NCBI GenBank assembly: GCA_907165135.1
Contig: OU015567.1
Span: 3,973,001 to 4,037,000, forward strand
Length of the DNA stretch: 64,000 bases
Direction: 5' to 3'
Source of the DNA: Oikopleura dioica
Taxonomy: Eukaryota > Chordata > Appendicularia > Copelata > Oikopleuridae
A model generated the notes under the pieces. The model was not told the DNA's origin. It did not search any database and saw nothing but the letters and a program-made list of their open reading frames with translations. A program made the position numbers and the translations under genes. Shown here piece by piece: positions 11,299 through 22,346 of this stretch. How positions within the stretch are numbered: the stretch's first letter is position 1; each line of letters opens with the position of its first letter.

Positions 11299-11732
11299 GG
11301 CCAATTTCAATAAGGAATCCAAATTCAAAATCCTAACCCCCCATGTATTCATGCTCGTTGGAAAGAGCGTAAAAAGTTACGTCAGAAAAAAATATTTCTG
11401 GTGAAGAGCTATCTTTTTCGGAAAAAATTTTGAAAAAATCGGAAGAAAAATTTTTTTCTAGAGTTGGATATTTCGTATTAAACTCTACCTCGGGTAGGTC
11501 AAGGCGATCATTTTCGTGTATTAAACTCAAATTTTCCATTTGTGGAAAAAAAATGAGAGGGGAACCAAGGTTTTGGACTTTTGGAACTTCAATCACCCGC
11601 CATGACGTCATTGCTGATGACTCAGCCTCTAGAAATATTTTTTTCTGACGTAACTTTTTACGCTCTTTCCAACGAGCATGAATACATGGGGGGTTAGGAT
11701 TTTGAATTTGGATTCCTTATTGAAATTGGCCA
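11299..11732. mobile_element. 434-bp near-perfect inverted-repeat element nested in the foldback element
   Basis: The left arm (11299-11401, starting GGCCAATTTCAATAAGG) and the right arm (11629-11732, ending CCTTATTGAAATTGGCC) are reverse complements over about 100 bp with few differences. The middle (about 230 bp) is non-coding. This is the layout of a MITE or small foldback. Confidence 0.75.
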
Positions 11733-11742
11733 AAGCTAACCC

Positions 11743-11950
11743 ACGCTCATTTGGGGACCGTATATCGGGCCAGGTGTTCACACCAGACTATTTTCAGGAA
11801 AGCTCACCCACGCTCATTTGGGGACCGTATATCGGGCCAGGTGTTCACACCGGACTATTTTCAGAAAAGCTTACCCACGCTCATTTGGGGACCGTATATC
11901 GGGCCAGGTGTTCACACCGGACTATTTTCAGAAAAGCTCACCCACGCTCA
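11743..11950 (+). repeat. 67-bp tandem repeat, three full copies and a partial one
   Basis: The phrase ACGCTCATTTGGGGACCG recurs at 11743, 11810 and 11877, and a truncated ACGCTCAT at 11944, a constant period of 67 bp. Apparent open frames across it result from repetition. Confidence 0.85.
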
Positions 11951-12006
11951 TACACCCTTAAGAATAAGACAAGATAAATTTTATAAGATAAATTTCAAGT
12001 TTTCAG

Positions 12007-12179
12007 CCATCAATAGACTCCTGCGAACCAAAAAACGGTTGGTGTCACGAATCGACAAAAATCCCGACAAAATTTTGCGTGGAAATTCTCAACCAATCAG
12101 CAGCCTTGATCCGTCGAATCCTGTTGTCGACACGATGCCGAGCCGTAAGCGGAAAAGACCGGTTTCTTTTGCAAACTGA
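12007..12179 (+). pseudogene. isolated exon-like fragment inside the foldback element
   Basis: After a good acceptor (TTTTCAG, ending 12006) about 56 codons stay open to a TGA at 12177-12179. The translation has protein-like composition and ends with a basic nuclear-localisation-like motif (PSRKRKRP). No partner exon is visible upstream, where only tandem repeats lie. It could be the last exon of a host gene captured by the element, or chance. Confidence 0.35.
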
Positions 12180-12712
12180 TGTATTCATGCCTGTTTTTTA
12201 TCGAAAAAATATAATTGAAATATTTTAATTTATATCTTTTGATGTTTCTTTTGTTGAAATTTCTTACTTTTATTTTAAACAGACAAAAAACAAGGACAAC
12301 AAGCAAAAATGTTTATTTTAAGTAGACTCTAGTATAGTCAGAAAATATTCTTGATTTTAAAAATTCATCGTCGAGTTCGCAAGGTACATTATTATCGAAA
12401 GTTAGTGTTAGGATCGGTATTTCGAAGCTTTTTGCTCGTGCCCGGGAGTGAGCAAATGAAGAAAATGAGGAATTTCTGAGTTTGCGAAAATATGTGAACA
12501 AATACGTAAGGACCCGTTGTTTGCGGAATAATAAACGCCTCTGATGCCTCGTTTTACTAGCTGCACTTGTTTAATTAGACAAAAAGAAATTCAATAGATT
12601 CGTTCGGTATCGGGCGAGAATTCAATTAAAAACTTGAAGAATTACTGAGTGGGGGTCGAGTAGAATATCAAAAATAAAGACAAGTTAAACTGTTTTTTCA
12701 CCTGAAAAATAT

Positions 12713-13067
12713 CGCTTCATTTTATCCATTTGACTCATTTTATCCAAGAACTTCATTTTATACAAAGCATCATTTTATCCATTTGCTTCATTTTATCCAC
12801 TTTTTTAAACGTTAAAATACTAGCTTCATTTTATCCATTGACTTCATTTTATCCAAGTCGTCATCTTATCCAATAACTTCATTAGATACAAATGCTTCAT
12901 TTTATCCATTTTCTGAATTTTTTGAAAAATGGGCTTCATTTTATCCAAAAGCTTCATTATATACAAAAGCATCATTCTATCCAAAAAAAAATTTGGATTA
13001 AATGAAGTAATTGGATAAATTGAAGCTTTGGATAGAATGAAGGTCTTGGATATAATGAAGCCGAATC
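12713..13067 (-). repeat. right inverted terminal array of the foldback element
   Basis: Long run of CTTCATTTTATCC units, an A-rich spacer (about 12981-12991), then a short run of GGAT..AATGAAG units ending GAAGCCGAATC at 13067. Its reverse complement matches the left end. Confidence 0.85.
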
Positions 13068-13156
13068 CACGATCAATCCAAACACAGAAGGAGCAGTTGC
13101 TCTTAGGTCAATGATGATGATTAATTTGATTTCCTGCCTGAAAAAGTAGAGCCTCT
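13068..13156 (+). repeat. 89-bp direct repeat, right copy
   Basis: Same orientation as 8070-8158, 88 of 89 positions identical. It abuts the right end of the element and lies 22 bp upstream of the lipase start codon. Confidence 0.9.
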
Positions 13157-13177
13157 AGTTTTTCTGTTTTATTAAAA

Positions 13178-14460
13178 ATGGGTTTCCTTGACTATTTTAA
13201 AGAGACTCTGTCCAACTGCATCAACAGGGATGCGGAGAAATGGATCGAAGAGAATTATCAAGACGTCTCAATTGATAAAATCCTAAAAGTACAATTTTCA
13301 ATTCGGCTAGCTGCGCTTGCTTATTATTCCAATGTAAAAAGTGTTAATATCTTATCCAATTCATTCTGTTTTAAGCATTTTGCCTGCCTCGACAGTGTTT
13401 CTCTAGAAAAGAACAAAAATGATTTTTCCAAACTTTTGCCTGAAAAAATGATTGGGACTGAACTCGATAAGGCATTGGATCAAAAATCTTCAATTATGCC
13501 ATTGGCATAATGCCAATGGCCCATTGCAAATCGCGTCGATTTTCTGTATTTTGAATCCGGTTTCAGTCATCTATGATTTCACTGCTAAAGAGATTCGAAA
13601 TTTTCGACTTCGAAGCTATTCGAGACGACAGAACCGGTTCCGATGCCATCTTAATCTTCGCAAAAGACAAGCCTGTCGATAATGTTGAGGGAAAAACCTA
13701 TGCCATTGTCACCGTCTGCGGGACATTCGAGCTGCAAGACGTCTGGCAAGACATCAAGATCTCCCAAGTTCAGTTTGAAGAAACAGAAGCTCGCGCACAC
13801 AGCGGATTTTATGAATGCTTCCAAGCTCTGAAGCCGGGAGTTGAAAGCTTTCTTGATAAAACTGTCGCTGAAAAAACGGTCGACGAAATTTTGATTGTTG
13901 GGCATTCACTTGGTGGCGCAGTCGCCTCTCTTCTCGGAGCATCGCTAGGATTGGCTTAGATTTTTACAATTTTTAATTTTTTAACATTTTTTTAAATTGA
14001 TATAAAATCAAAACCAAAATTTGAGCACCGAAGTATGAAGGGGAAAATTTCCGAGTAGTGAGTGTTGGTGCTCCGAAAATCGGAAATAAGGCTCTGCAAG
14101 ACTTGTTCAAAGAAAGGTTCAATCATACCGTTCTATTTGAATATGCATTAGTTGTATTTGAAGAGTGAAGAAGCATGTGCGAGTCCGACTAACGAGCGAT
14201 CTTATAGTGAGAATGCCAAATCTTCTGTATTGGTTCAGGAAAGCCTTTTTTTGAATTGACGAAAGAAAACCTTCTTCAGAAATTCAGGCGAAGACCACGA
14301 CCCGACTGACTTCCCCATTTTTGACGAGTCCGACTTTCCCATCGGAAGTCATTTTACTCATCGTGTTTACGTCGGGCTGGAAAAAAATAAAGAAATTATT
14401 TTTAAGAAAAAGTTCGGAAACGCTGTTCAAAAGGCTCAAAAATATCTGCAAGCTCAATAA
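13178..14460 (+). CDS. class 3 (fungal-type) lipase family protein
   Basis: Alpha/beta hydrolase with the Lipase-3 core: a TVCGTFELQDVWQDI strand, then the nucleophile elbow GHSLGGA (serine near 13910), then VVSVGAPKIGN, and a C-terminal exon with SHFTHRV supplying the probable catalytic histidine, ending at the TAA at 14458-14460. An N-terminal exon starts at 13178. Intron 1 (13334-13375, 42 nt) is a multiple of three. Two further joins keep frame only with non-canonical donors: GA or GC near 13472-13478 to 13566, and GA at 13949 (donor GATTGG) to 14040. A GT-AG intron removes 14129-14162. The last join, before 14280, is not resolved. I see no signal peptide. It is probably a neutral lipid or phospholipid esterase. 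Confidence 0.7.
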
Positions 14461-14511
14461 AACAGGAAATAGATGACAAGAACAATCAGTAATTGACCTT
14501 TATAATCAGAA

Positions 14512-15903
14512 TCAAAGAAAAAGAAAAAAGTGAACTGAAATGATCAAAAACAGAAGCAGTTTCGAAGCGGATGAATGATCCGATGAATTCGAGAAAATGA
14601 CGATTTCCCCTTGAATTTCCCTCAAATCAACGTCATCCAACAGAAATGCAGATACTTTTATGCTTTTTGAATATTTTTCCAAATTTTCGTCCCCTATGAA
14701 GATGGCTTTCCGGGTCGTCAACAGCTCTTTATTCCCTGAGAAGGATTAGTTGAATAAGCTTTACTGCAAAATTTACCAATTTGATTCTGGCAATCAGATT
14801 TTGCCTGGCAAAAGATCTCGTCATTTTTGCTGCACGCTCCAACAGATACTTCGAAAATGACTGTTTTCGAATTGGCGAAGGAAAAACTTTTCAGAATAAT
14901 CGTTTTTGCTTCCTCATCAATTGTGACAATTTCTTCAACTTCTTGCAGTGCGCATCCGTTTTCAATTAAGGAAACGGAGCTTGATAAATCGCCAGAACTT
15001 GCGGTAAGGGATTCAATTCGATAGTCGAGAGAGTCGACGAGTTTTTCCGGCTTGATAAGCATAAGTTGACCAAGATTCAAGTTTTTAAAGTTCGAATGAT
15101 CGCAGGCACCAGTGATTTCAAGAGAGCAGATTTGAAGGTCGAAAAATGATCTTGATTGAGAGGAATTTGACGAGACCGTGATTGCAGTTGTGTCCAGCGC
15201 GATTGTTGAGTTCAACAGGTCCCCGTTCTTTAATATTTTTTATGCGTTTAGTGGTATTCAGCGATGGCTCGTGGAGAAACTCATTAACCCTGCTTTTTCG
15301 ACTCAATAGCCACGCCCGTCGGTAACGTAGCGTGTGGTAACTCATGATCATTTCTTAGTTACCTCATGTCAGGGGCCATAAATATATTGATGGGGTAAAA
15401 AACAAAGCCTTTAAAATCAAAATTGATAAAAAAAATACCTGGAAACTGCATTCAAATTCTAATGCAGCAGTTTCTTCCTTTTCTTTTAATTTTGAATATT
15501 CTCCAGTCTCATTGACATATAAATGTTCTATCAAGGCATTTAACTTCCATCGATAGCTAAATCTGTCCCAAAAACCAGGCTGCACTTCCAAGTACGATCC
15601 GCACTCTTCGAACGGCAGAATAATTCCATCTTCGGTGAAATATTCAGCGCAATTTTGAAGAGAAAAAGTTGTGGAATTGTCAAACTCGCCGAAAAATTGG
15701 ACCGATAAATAATTGCTTCCGAATTGAAAATTATAACAACGCGGATTTAATGATATTCTGAATTCATCTTGCCCGCATTCAAGTTCGAAGATGTCTTCTC
15801 TTTCACAAGGAATATATTCTTGAGTTATAGTCGCAAGAGTCGATGTTTGCGACGAAAATACTGGTTTGAAAAGGAGGCTCTCGATAAAAACAAGTATTTT
15901 CAT
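14512..15903 (-). CDS. ZP-domain secreted or membrane-anchored protein
   Basis: Three exons (15903-15439, 15227-14777, 14735-14512) give about 379 residues. A signal peptide (MKILVFIESLLFKPVFS) is followed by a ZP-N-like half with spaced cysteines (IPCERED...LECG...PRCYNFQFG), then the ZP-C half with the typical run ...SLIENGCALQE... and VIFEVSVGACS, and a C-terminal hydrophobic tail (LLLFLIISVHFFLFL) that should anchor it. ZP domains polymerise into extracellular filaments. Intron 1 is unusually long (211 nt) and seems to hold an insertion related to sequence at about 16080-16160. An in-frame ATG at 15960 could extend the N-terminus by 19 residues. I see no furin site. Confidence 0.72.
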
Positions 15904-16156
15904 GGTTTTTAAAAAAGCAAAGATGAAGAGAAAACCGAGACGGAAAATATGATCAATCATTATAATCGTAAAATTAAGCCGATCCCAAAGGAATGAGCTT
16001 ATTCAACTCCTTGTCTATTGACATAAAACCAGCAGAAACCAGCAAAAATCAGCAGGCTACTCTCGTAGAGCCCGGTTCGAAATCGTACTTATGAGCGAGT
16101 GAACTGGAACGATACCTATTGACCCTGTCTTTTCCAGCTGTTGGTGACGCCCGTTA

Positions 16157-16918
16157 TTAAGGATATAGCCTGTAAAATTCAACTTTCGTAGCGGCTAAAC
16201 GCGAGGTCGGATCTTTTTCATTTCAAAAACAATCCTACCTAAAAATGCACGAAAAACTCAATTCTGGTATATTTTTTAAAATTTTCACCTAAATTTTTCT
16301 CTCTAGAGCGACTTGAAATCTTACGATCACGATTTCTCAAAATTTTTCCACTAATTCGCTAAAACTAAACCGTGTTCTCTGTTGTCATAATGCTAAGCTA
16401 GAAAATTGAGGGAATAAAATTCTCAAACTCGGTCATATTTTCATTCTAGTATTCTCCTCTTTCTTGCTCTTGCTTTTCTTCCCTGCGCGCTTTATCGCGT
16501 GTAGCCAATCAGAGCGCTCGCAAAAACACGCACGCTCTCCCGGAAAAGAGGAGGCGAGAGAGCGAGCACCGAGCGCAACGCTTTTTATAGCTTCTGCGCG
16601 CTGAGTTAGCCTCATGGAAAAGGCTGTAAAATCGGTTTCTTTCGGAATTAGAGAAAACTAAACCGTCAATTTTGTAGATAAAGGTCTAAAGAACCTATCT
16701 ATCGAAAAAACTCGACCGATTTAGTGAAAAATTTTCGAGGAATCGCGATCGTAAGATTTCAAATCGCTCTAGAGAGAAAAATTCAAGTAAAAATTTTTAA
16801 AAAAGTACCAAAATTGAATTCTTCGTCCATTTTTAGGTAGGATTGTACTTGAAATGAAAAAGATCCGACCTCGCGTTTAGCCGCTACGAAAGTTGAATTT
16901 TACAGGCTATATCCTTAA
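16157..16918 (-). mobile_element. TTAA-flanked MITE, family A, copy 1
   Basis: Ends are TTAAGGATATAGCCTG and its complement CAGGCTATATCCTTAA. The inverted arms extend about 220 bp with moderate divergence. A second copy lies at 52523-53283 in the opposite orientation. TTAA at both edges is the target-site signature of piggyBac-type transposition. The middle holds a conserved 60-codon open frame, a TATAAAA-like motif and an inverted CCAAT. Confidence 0.85.
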
Positions 16919-17023
16919 TCCTGGTCACAAATTCTTCGATACTAAGTTTACTAAATCAGAACTCAGTTCATCAAACTAAATAAAGAAAAATATTGATTTT
17001 TTCATTATGAGCAAGAAGTAAGT

Positions 17024-17724
17024 TTAAGGGGGAGTATCACGCTTTTTTGAAAGTCGGTATTTTAATAATCTGTCTCGAGATTCTTGTAGCTTAGGCCTTG
17101 ACTAACAAAAAATATATTGAATTTTTTTCTTATTTTTCAGAAAAAGTACCCTAAAAATGACATTTAAAGTTGTTTACTCGCGCCTAGTGAAATTTTCCCG
17201 CGACATTCTGGATGAATTTCTTTTGCCCAGAGTCGTTTATTTCTTCATTTTTATGAATATTTTCAATCAGAGATAAATGTTTTCACAAGAAAATAGCAAA
17301 AAATAACCTATTCGTCACTTTTCACTGCTGATTGATTTCATGAAAATCTGCATTTTTGGAACCACTTCCTCAGACAAAAATTTTGTTAAGAATTTTTTGA
17401 GTTTTCAAATTTTCCTTCAAAACAGCCCTAGAGAAGGGGATGAACTTTCTAAAACCAGGAGCGACTTTATGATCGAACGTTAATTTCTTAGAAAAATTTC
17501 AATCCTCCGACAGGCCAAAATCGAGATTTTGTGAAGACGGGACTCAGTCTCAGCTCTCTACTGCGAAAACTGCTTGAGTAAATGAGAATCCGAGAAAAAC
17601 AGCCCTAGATATTGGTCATATCTAACTACTCGAGGAAGGATTTATTGGATACCTAAGGTTCTCTGGAAATGAGAGCAAATCTCCGACCCCCCTTTAGCAG
17701 AAAATGCGTGATACTCCCCCTTAA
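17024..17724. mobile_element. TTAA-flanked MITE, family B, in the first intron of the DUF3050 gene
   Basis: TTAAGGGGGAGTATCACGC at the left and its exact complement at the right (17706-17724), 701 bp in all with no coding potential. It starts a few bases after a possible GTAAG donor and ends about 60 bp before the acceptor at 17781-17782, so it sits in an intron. Confidence 0.85.
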
Positions 17725-17782
17725 GTTATTATTATATAAATATCTTTTATATTTTCTTAATAATACTTTTTTATCAATTTAG

Positions 17783-18831
17783 GTCGCATTTCAAAAGGAG
17801 ATCCGAGCCCATCAAGATGAGCTCAAGGAGCACCCGGTTTACGAAAGCATCGATAGCCTAAAAGGCCTTCGACAATTTATGCGATTCCATGTCTTCTCAG
17901 TTTGGGGAAACATGAGTCTTGTGAAACGACTTCAAAGGGATCTTCTTTGTATGAATACTCCGTGGACTCCACCAAAGACAAAACAAACGGCTTCGATCAT
18001 TAATCAGGTAAAAAAATGATTATTGTCGTTTAGGTATAACGACTCCTTATTTTCAGTTGACTCCTGGAGAAGATTCAGCTTACGAGCTTTACGTAAAAGC
18101 TATGAACGAAATCGGATCAGGAAGGTTTAATTGTCCTAGATAGAATATTTTCAAAATTAACAAATATATTGAACCAGTGGAAAGACTCTACCGAAGTCAC
18201 TAAACTTGTTTCGATGATCGAGCGGGGCCAATCTTACGAAAACGCGCTAAACTCTCATCAATCCGTTTTCGGCGATACGATCCCAGAAGCAATCTACGAT
18301 CAGCTCCGCGAGACCTTGCGAATCGCCGAGAAGGGAAGCACTCATGAAGCGATGGCAGCACTTCTCTACAGCGAAGAAGAAGGGCTGACGATTCTCTTCC
18401 AGGACTTCCTCGACAACAAAATTTTTTCAAACGGAAAAAAATCAAACTCGCTTCATATTTATCTCCAGAAATACATGCATCTTGATCAAGAAAACTACCG
18501 TCAACATGCTGTTGCTGCCGTTAGGTTCGAAAGACAAGGAGATAAATGAAATAAAGATAATTTTTTTTCAGCGAAATTTGCGGCAAGGACGAGAAAAAGT
18601 GGAGTGAAGCGACAGCTGCGGCGAAAAGCGCGATTGAGATGAAAATTCACTTTTATGGCGAGATTTTGGAAAATCTGCCAAAGGTCGAGAAATGGCAGCA
18701 ACAAGGCGCGGATAACCCTGCAATGAAAAGGTCAAAATGAGAAGAGAATATTTTATCTTATTTTTGATTAAAGGATGCAAATGGTCCAGTTCTGGAATAT
18801 GTTCGCGAATCCAAATATGTTCGATGAGTAG
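17783..18831 (+). CDS. DUF3050 family protein (heme-oxygenase-like helical fold)
   Basis: Exons 17783-18007, 18057-18120, 18185-18524, 18572-18730 and 18774-18831 join in frame and match DUF3050 proteins, common in bacteria, as I remember them: [20 protein letters not shown] near the start, then [14 protein letters not shown], the HEAMAALL block, YLQKYMHLD and [13 protein letters not shown]. Histidines and acidic residues at the usual places would bind a di-metal centre in the fold. The 18121-18184 intron is GA-AG (donor GAAGGT); the GT-AG alternative breaks the frame or the family match. The starting exon is not settled: a tiny ATG exon at 17007-17017 is nearby but its phase does not fit. 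The large first intron contains MITE B. Confidence 0.72.
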
Positions 18832-19173
18832 ACTCGATGATTATATTAGTTTATTGCTTCTTTACTTACCTGACCTTAAAGGCTACCTATCAAATAAATA
18901 ATAGACAATTCTCGTTCTCAAATCCATCTCATTGCAAAACGTGTGAAAAAACCCAAATAACCGGCAAAAAAATTCCCAGACAAGTCTTAGATCAAACATA
19001 ATTCTATTCTGTCTATCAAAAATGACCGCCCTTGCACCCCGCTCCCGCTGAGAAAACCGATTATAATTACACTCCCAGTCTTGCATAAGTAATCATCTGC
19101 GCCTTTATAACCGATCTCGTCGCTCCACTCCTCATCCAGTTTTTGAAAGAACCAAAAAGTAAAAAAAACAAAA

Positions 19174-20570
19174 ATGAAACTTTTCAAGTTTTTTTCCGTC
19201 GCCGGCTTCGCTGCTGCTCAATCGTCTCCTTGCACCTTGATCACTGCAACTTGCGATCACGAGGGCTTTCATGTTGTCCTCAGTGACACCTGCCGATCGA
19301 CCGACTACTCAGGCGTGACTGTCAATGAGGTTTATGCTTCCGGATGGACTCAGAACTCCACTCTCCCAGGTACGTCACTAATCAACAGAAAAATATGAAA
19401 TTTTTCGAGTCAAAATTGAATCCCCTTTTCAGTCTATGGCGCTCCAAGTGAAGCTCCATCAATGTGCCGCTTTTCCGTCGACCCCGCTGAATCGACACAG
19501 TACCTGATGGATTTCTCCTTCCTCGAGTGCGGCACTGACTACCCCGACTCCACCTCAACCGATTTGGTCTACCGGAACACCATCCAAGCGAATGAGTACT
19601 ACTCCGACATGCTCATGGGCGCCAAGATCCGCTACATGATCACGTGCACTGGCGATCGAGTCGCCGAAGTGACCAGTCAGACTGGCGACATCACCGCTGA
19701 AACCGAGTTGGTGACGACTGATAATCAGAACAAGCCCGCCAGCTGGGTCGACAACATTATCTCGATGAAATTTTACAACGATGCAGGTTACTCCGCGGAG
19801 ATGTCTGGCTCTACCAACGTCGTTCCCTTCGGCCACAACGTCTACACCTCCATCGAGCTCGACAACACCTGGGCCGACATCAACGTCAGAACCACCAAAT
19901 GCTGGGCAACTGAGTCCTCTGACTCAGCGTCGTCCCCTTCTTTTACGATCTTCGAGAACTCCTGCCCAACTCTTCAGTGGGTCAATGTTGATGACTCGAC
20001 AAATGGAGCTTCGGAAATTTCTCGATTCGACTTTAGATCGTTCAGATACCCCGGAAGCAATCAGATCCATCTTCATTGCGAGGTCTACATCTGCCACGAC
20101 GACGCCACCGATGTCTGCACCGTAACTTGCCCCTCCTCCCGCCGTCGAAGACGACAAGCCGACTTCGATTCCGACTTAACCACCCTCGCAAATGGCACCA
20201 TTATCCAGGACAACGGTCTTCCAGGTACTTTTGAGTTGCACATAAAAATTATCTTCATATATTTTTTTGTGAAAAGCTCACAAGAGACGCTCCGCTCGCT
20301 CGAACTCGCACCACCGCTCGAAAAGCCCTTCAACAAATGAATTATTATTTTTAGCTCCTAAGATTCTCTCTGCTACAATTGATGTTACCGACTTGGAAAC
20401 TCCCGTCGAAGCTCAACGGTAACGCTAGCAACCACTTATTTTTTAACCGTTTTCTAAGGGTCCAAAACAAGGTCGATCGACTTTCAGAGCTGCTTGGAAC
20501 AACCCGTTCGGAATTTTCCAAGCTCGCCCGAGTCATCAAGAAACTCCAGTCAGATGTCAATACCCTCTGA
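19174..20570 (+). CDS. secreted ZP-domain protein with furin site and coiled-coil tail
   Basis: Four exons (19174-19369, 19433-20224, 20355-20418, 20459-20570) with canonical introns. A signal peptide (MKLFKFFSVAGFAAAQ) is followed by a full ZP module: CTLITATCDHEGFHVVL, the FSFLECG region, KFYNDAGYS, then TTKCWATESSDSASS (the CWATPS-like ZP-C motif), FENSCP, and cysteine-rich HCEVYICH...CTVTCPSS. A basic furin site (RRRRR) follows at once, as in other ZP proteins. No membrane segment follows. Instead there is a short heptad-like segment (VDRLSELLGTTRSEFSKL) that may oligomerise. It probably forms part of an extracellular matrix. Intron 3 is the longest at 130 nt. Confidence 0.85.
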
Positions 20571-20788
20571 AAATCTGGAAGAAAATAGCCGAAAACGTCC
20601 CCTTCTCGAACTTTATCCTCTAGAACAATTATCGCTGTTGTCTCGTCCTACCAATCTGAATGTTAATAAAATAATCAACAAAAAAAAAACTGCCGGCTTG
20701 ATAAAATTGACTTTTTGCACGTGACCTTACTAAGGGTATCGATCAAACTATGATACATGTTCTTTATTATATCAGATAACTTTTCATT

Positions 20789-21705
20789 TCAAAATCTTGG
20801 CAATTCGATTGGCTCTCCTTCTTCTTCCGGATGAAGTCTTCTTAGATGCTGCTCCATGGTGTCTTTTCGAAAGTGCGTGTGCGAGCAGAGACTACATTTC
20901 CATCGAGAAATGTGATGCTGCAGATGGTGTTGGTAGTCGCGCTTGAGATTTTCTTTATTGCTGAGTCCGTAGTTTTCAGAATTGATGAGCAAGTGGGGGC
21001 AGATTTTACATCTGAAGTTTCCATCGCCTTTCCCACGTTTTGGGACAGTCTCGATGTTGCGAATATGAGAAATGAGAAAGCCGACGTCTTCTTCTGTAAC
21101 CTGGTCAACCTGGATTCAAAAATGATGATCAAAAATAGAAGATGGAAAGTTACCATTTGGCTGTTTGTCAACGCCTCGATTATTTCGTTGACGCGGTTTT
21201 GATTGTCAACAGCGGAGTTGCAAGGTGCTCCATAAAAGTCCAAAAATGTTCGAAATTGCTCTTCGTCAACTTCGACTAGGCTTTCGGAAAACGGTCGTTT
21301 CAGCTTGATTTTTCGGCCACTGGAAAGGATAAATAAGATCATATGTAAAAAAAAAAGATTTTGTGTCATTTTGTTCGAATATTTTTCTTACTTTTTTGAG
21401 GCACTGATGACGGCATGTAAAAATGGGTCAATCGAAGATTCATCCCTTTTCTTCGACTCTGGTTTTTCCGGAAATTCCTCCTTATCGTCTGGTTTTTCGA
21501 AGAACTGTTGGAGTAAGGATCCCCCTTCCAATTGCTGAAGCTCAGCATCAAGAGCAGAATCGTCTGGTTTTTCATCGAAAAGTCCTGAAAACAGACATAA
21601 GATAATATTATAAGATAGTTGTTATCAAATAAAGAATATTTTAAATAAATACCGTATCTTACCGTTCAACTGAAGCTCTAACTGAAAAGTATCAAGTTCA
21701 TCCAT
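20789..21705 (-). CDS. C2H2-type zinc-finger protein, paralogue A
   Basis: Exons 21705-21663, 21584-21392, 21319-21154 and 21109-20789 join in frame. The C-terminal exon has one degenerate and one clear zinc finger: CKICPHL...HHLQHH, then WKCSLCSHTHF...HLRRLH. An acidic N-terminal half (EKPDDKEEFPEKPESK) precedes them. The neighbour at 22347-22894 shares the last two exons residue for residue over long stretches (for example RRGKGDGNF against KRGKGDGNF), so they are tandem duplicates. Copy A has two extra N-terminal exons. It may bind nucleic acid. The start at 21705 is my choice; an upstream ATG in frame at 21864 would add 53 residues. Confidence 0.7.
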
Positions 21706-22346
21706 ATTTTTATCTTTCGTTTTTTTTTGATAAGTTTTACTTTCTAGCTCTTCTGACTCAAGACATAACAAGAGGCGTACTTTAAAAAGCAGCGAAACGA
21801 TCTCGTTAAATTTTCCTAGCGAAGGAATCGCGGGTTTCCGCCGCGGTAAGAATGCATAATCCAAATAGAAATTAGTGTTTGATCAAACAGTGACAGAATT
21901 ATGAGACAGAGTTTCCGAACTCTCTTTTTTTTCCCGTCATCGCGACGCCGTCGAAATAATTATTTCTTATTTCTATTTTAAATGGATATTTACCAAACAT
22001 GATAAATCAATTTGTCCTTCTCGTTTTACGATCGAAAAAGTTTAATAATCCACTTTCGTAAAAATAAAATAAATTTGATTTTTTCGTAAACGATTCAGAT
22101 AAAAAAAGGGAAAACTGACAAACAAAAAGTTCTAGTTACGCCCCTGCCTTTTCAAAAAGAAAGTTCACAATGGCAATTTTTAACGAATGAGTCGCCTCTC
22201 TTATTTATTACGGAGAGTCGAGGATTGCCGATGTTGTGCAGGGGATTTGTCATGTATTGACTATCTCATGAATTGAATCGCGCTAACAATATGTAGGCAT
22301 ATAAATTATATGATAAAATCTTTATTAAATCAGATAATTTTTCATC

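Larger units (their letters stand above)
8159..13067. mobile_element. 4.9-kb foldback-like element with subrepeat-built inverted ends
   Basis: The left end (8159-8460) and the reverse complement of the right end (12713-13067) align over about 300 bp. Both start GATTYGGCTTCATTATATCC, both have a poly-T/A spacer followed by TTTGGAT, and both are built from roughly 16-bp units (TTGGATAAAATGAAGC and its complement). I estimate about 85 percent identity near the ends by eye. Both ends abut the 89-bp direct repeat exactly. The interior carries tandem arrays, nested inverted repeats and one exon-like stretch, but no recognisable transposase. The layout fits a non-autonomous foldback-type transposon. 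A flanking duplication of 89 bp is far longer than normal for DNA transposons. Confidence 0.75.

Noticed and set aside
11678..12179. Long overlapping plus-strand frames from 11678
   Set aside because: They run through the 67-bp tandem repeat in different frames; only the part after the acceptor at 12006 looks protein-like.
16060..16110. GGTTCGAAATC resembling a tRNA B box
   Set aside because: No cloverleaf or A box nearby; at most a decayed SINE-like repeat, related to sequence in the intron at 15228-15438.
18093..18177. Canonical GT-AG intron option in the DUF3050 gene
   Set aside because: It keeps the frame but deletes residues that match the family; the GA-AG option retains them.
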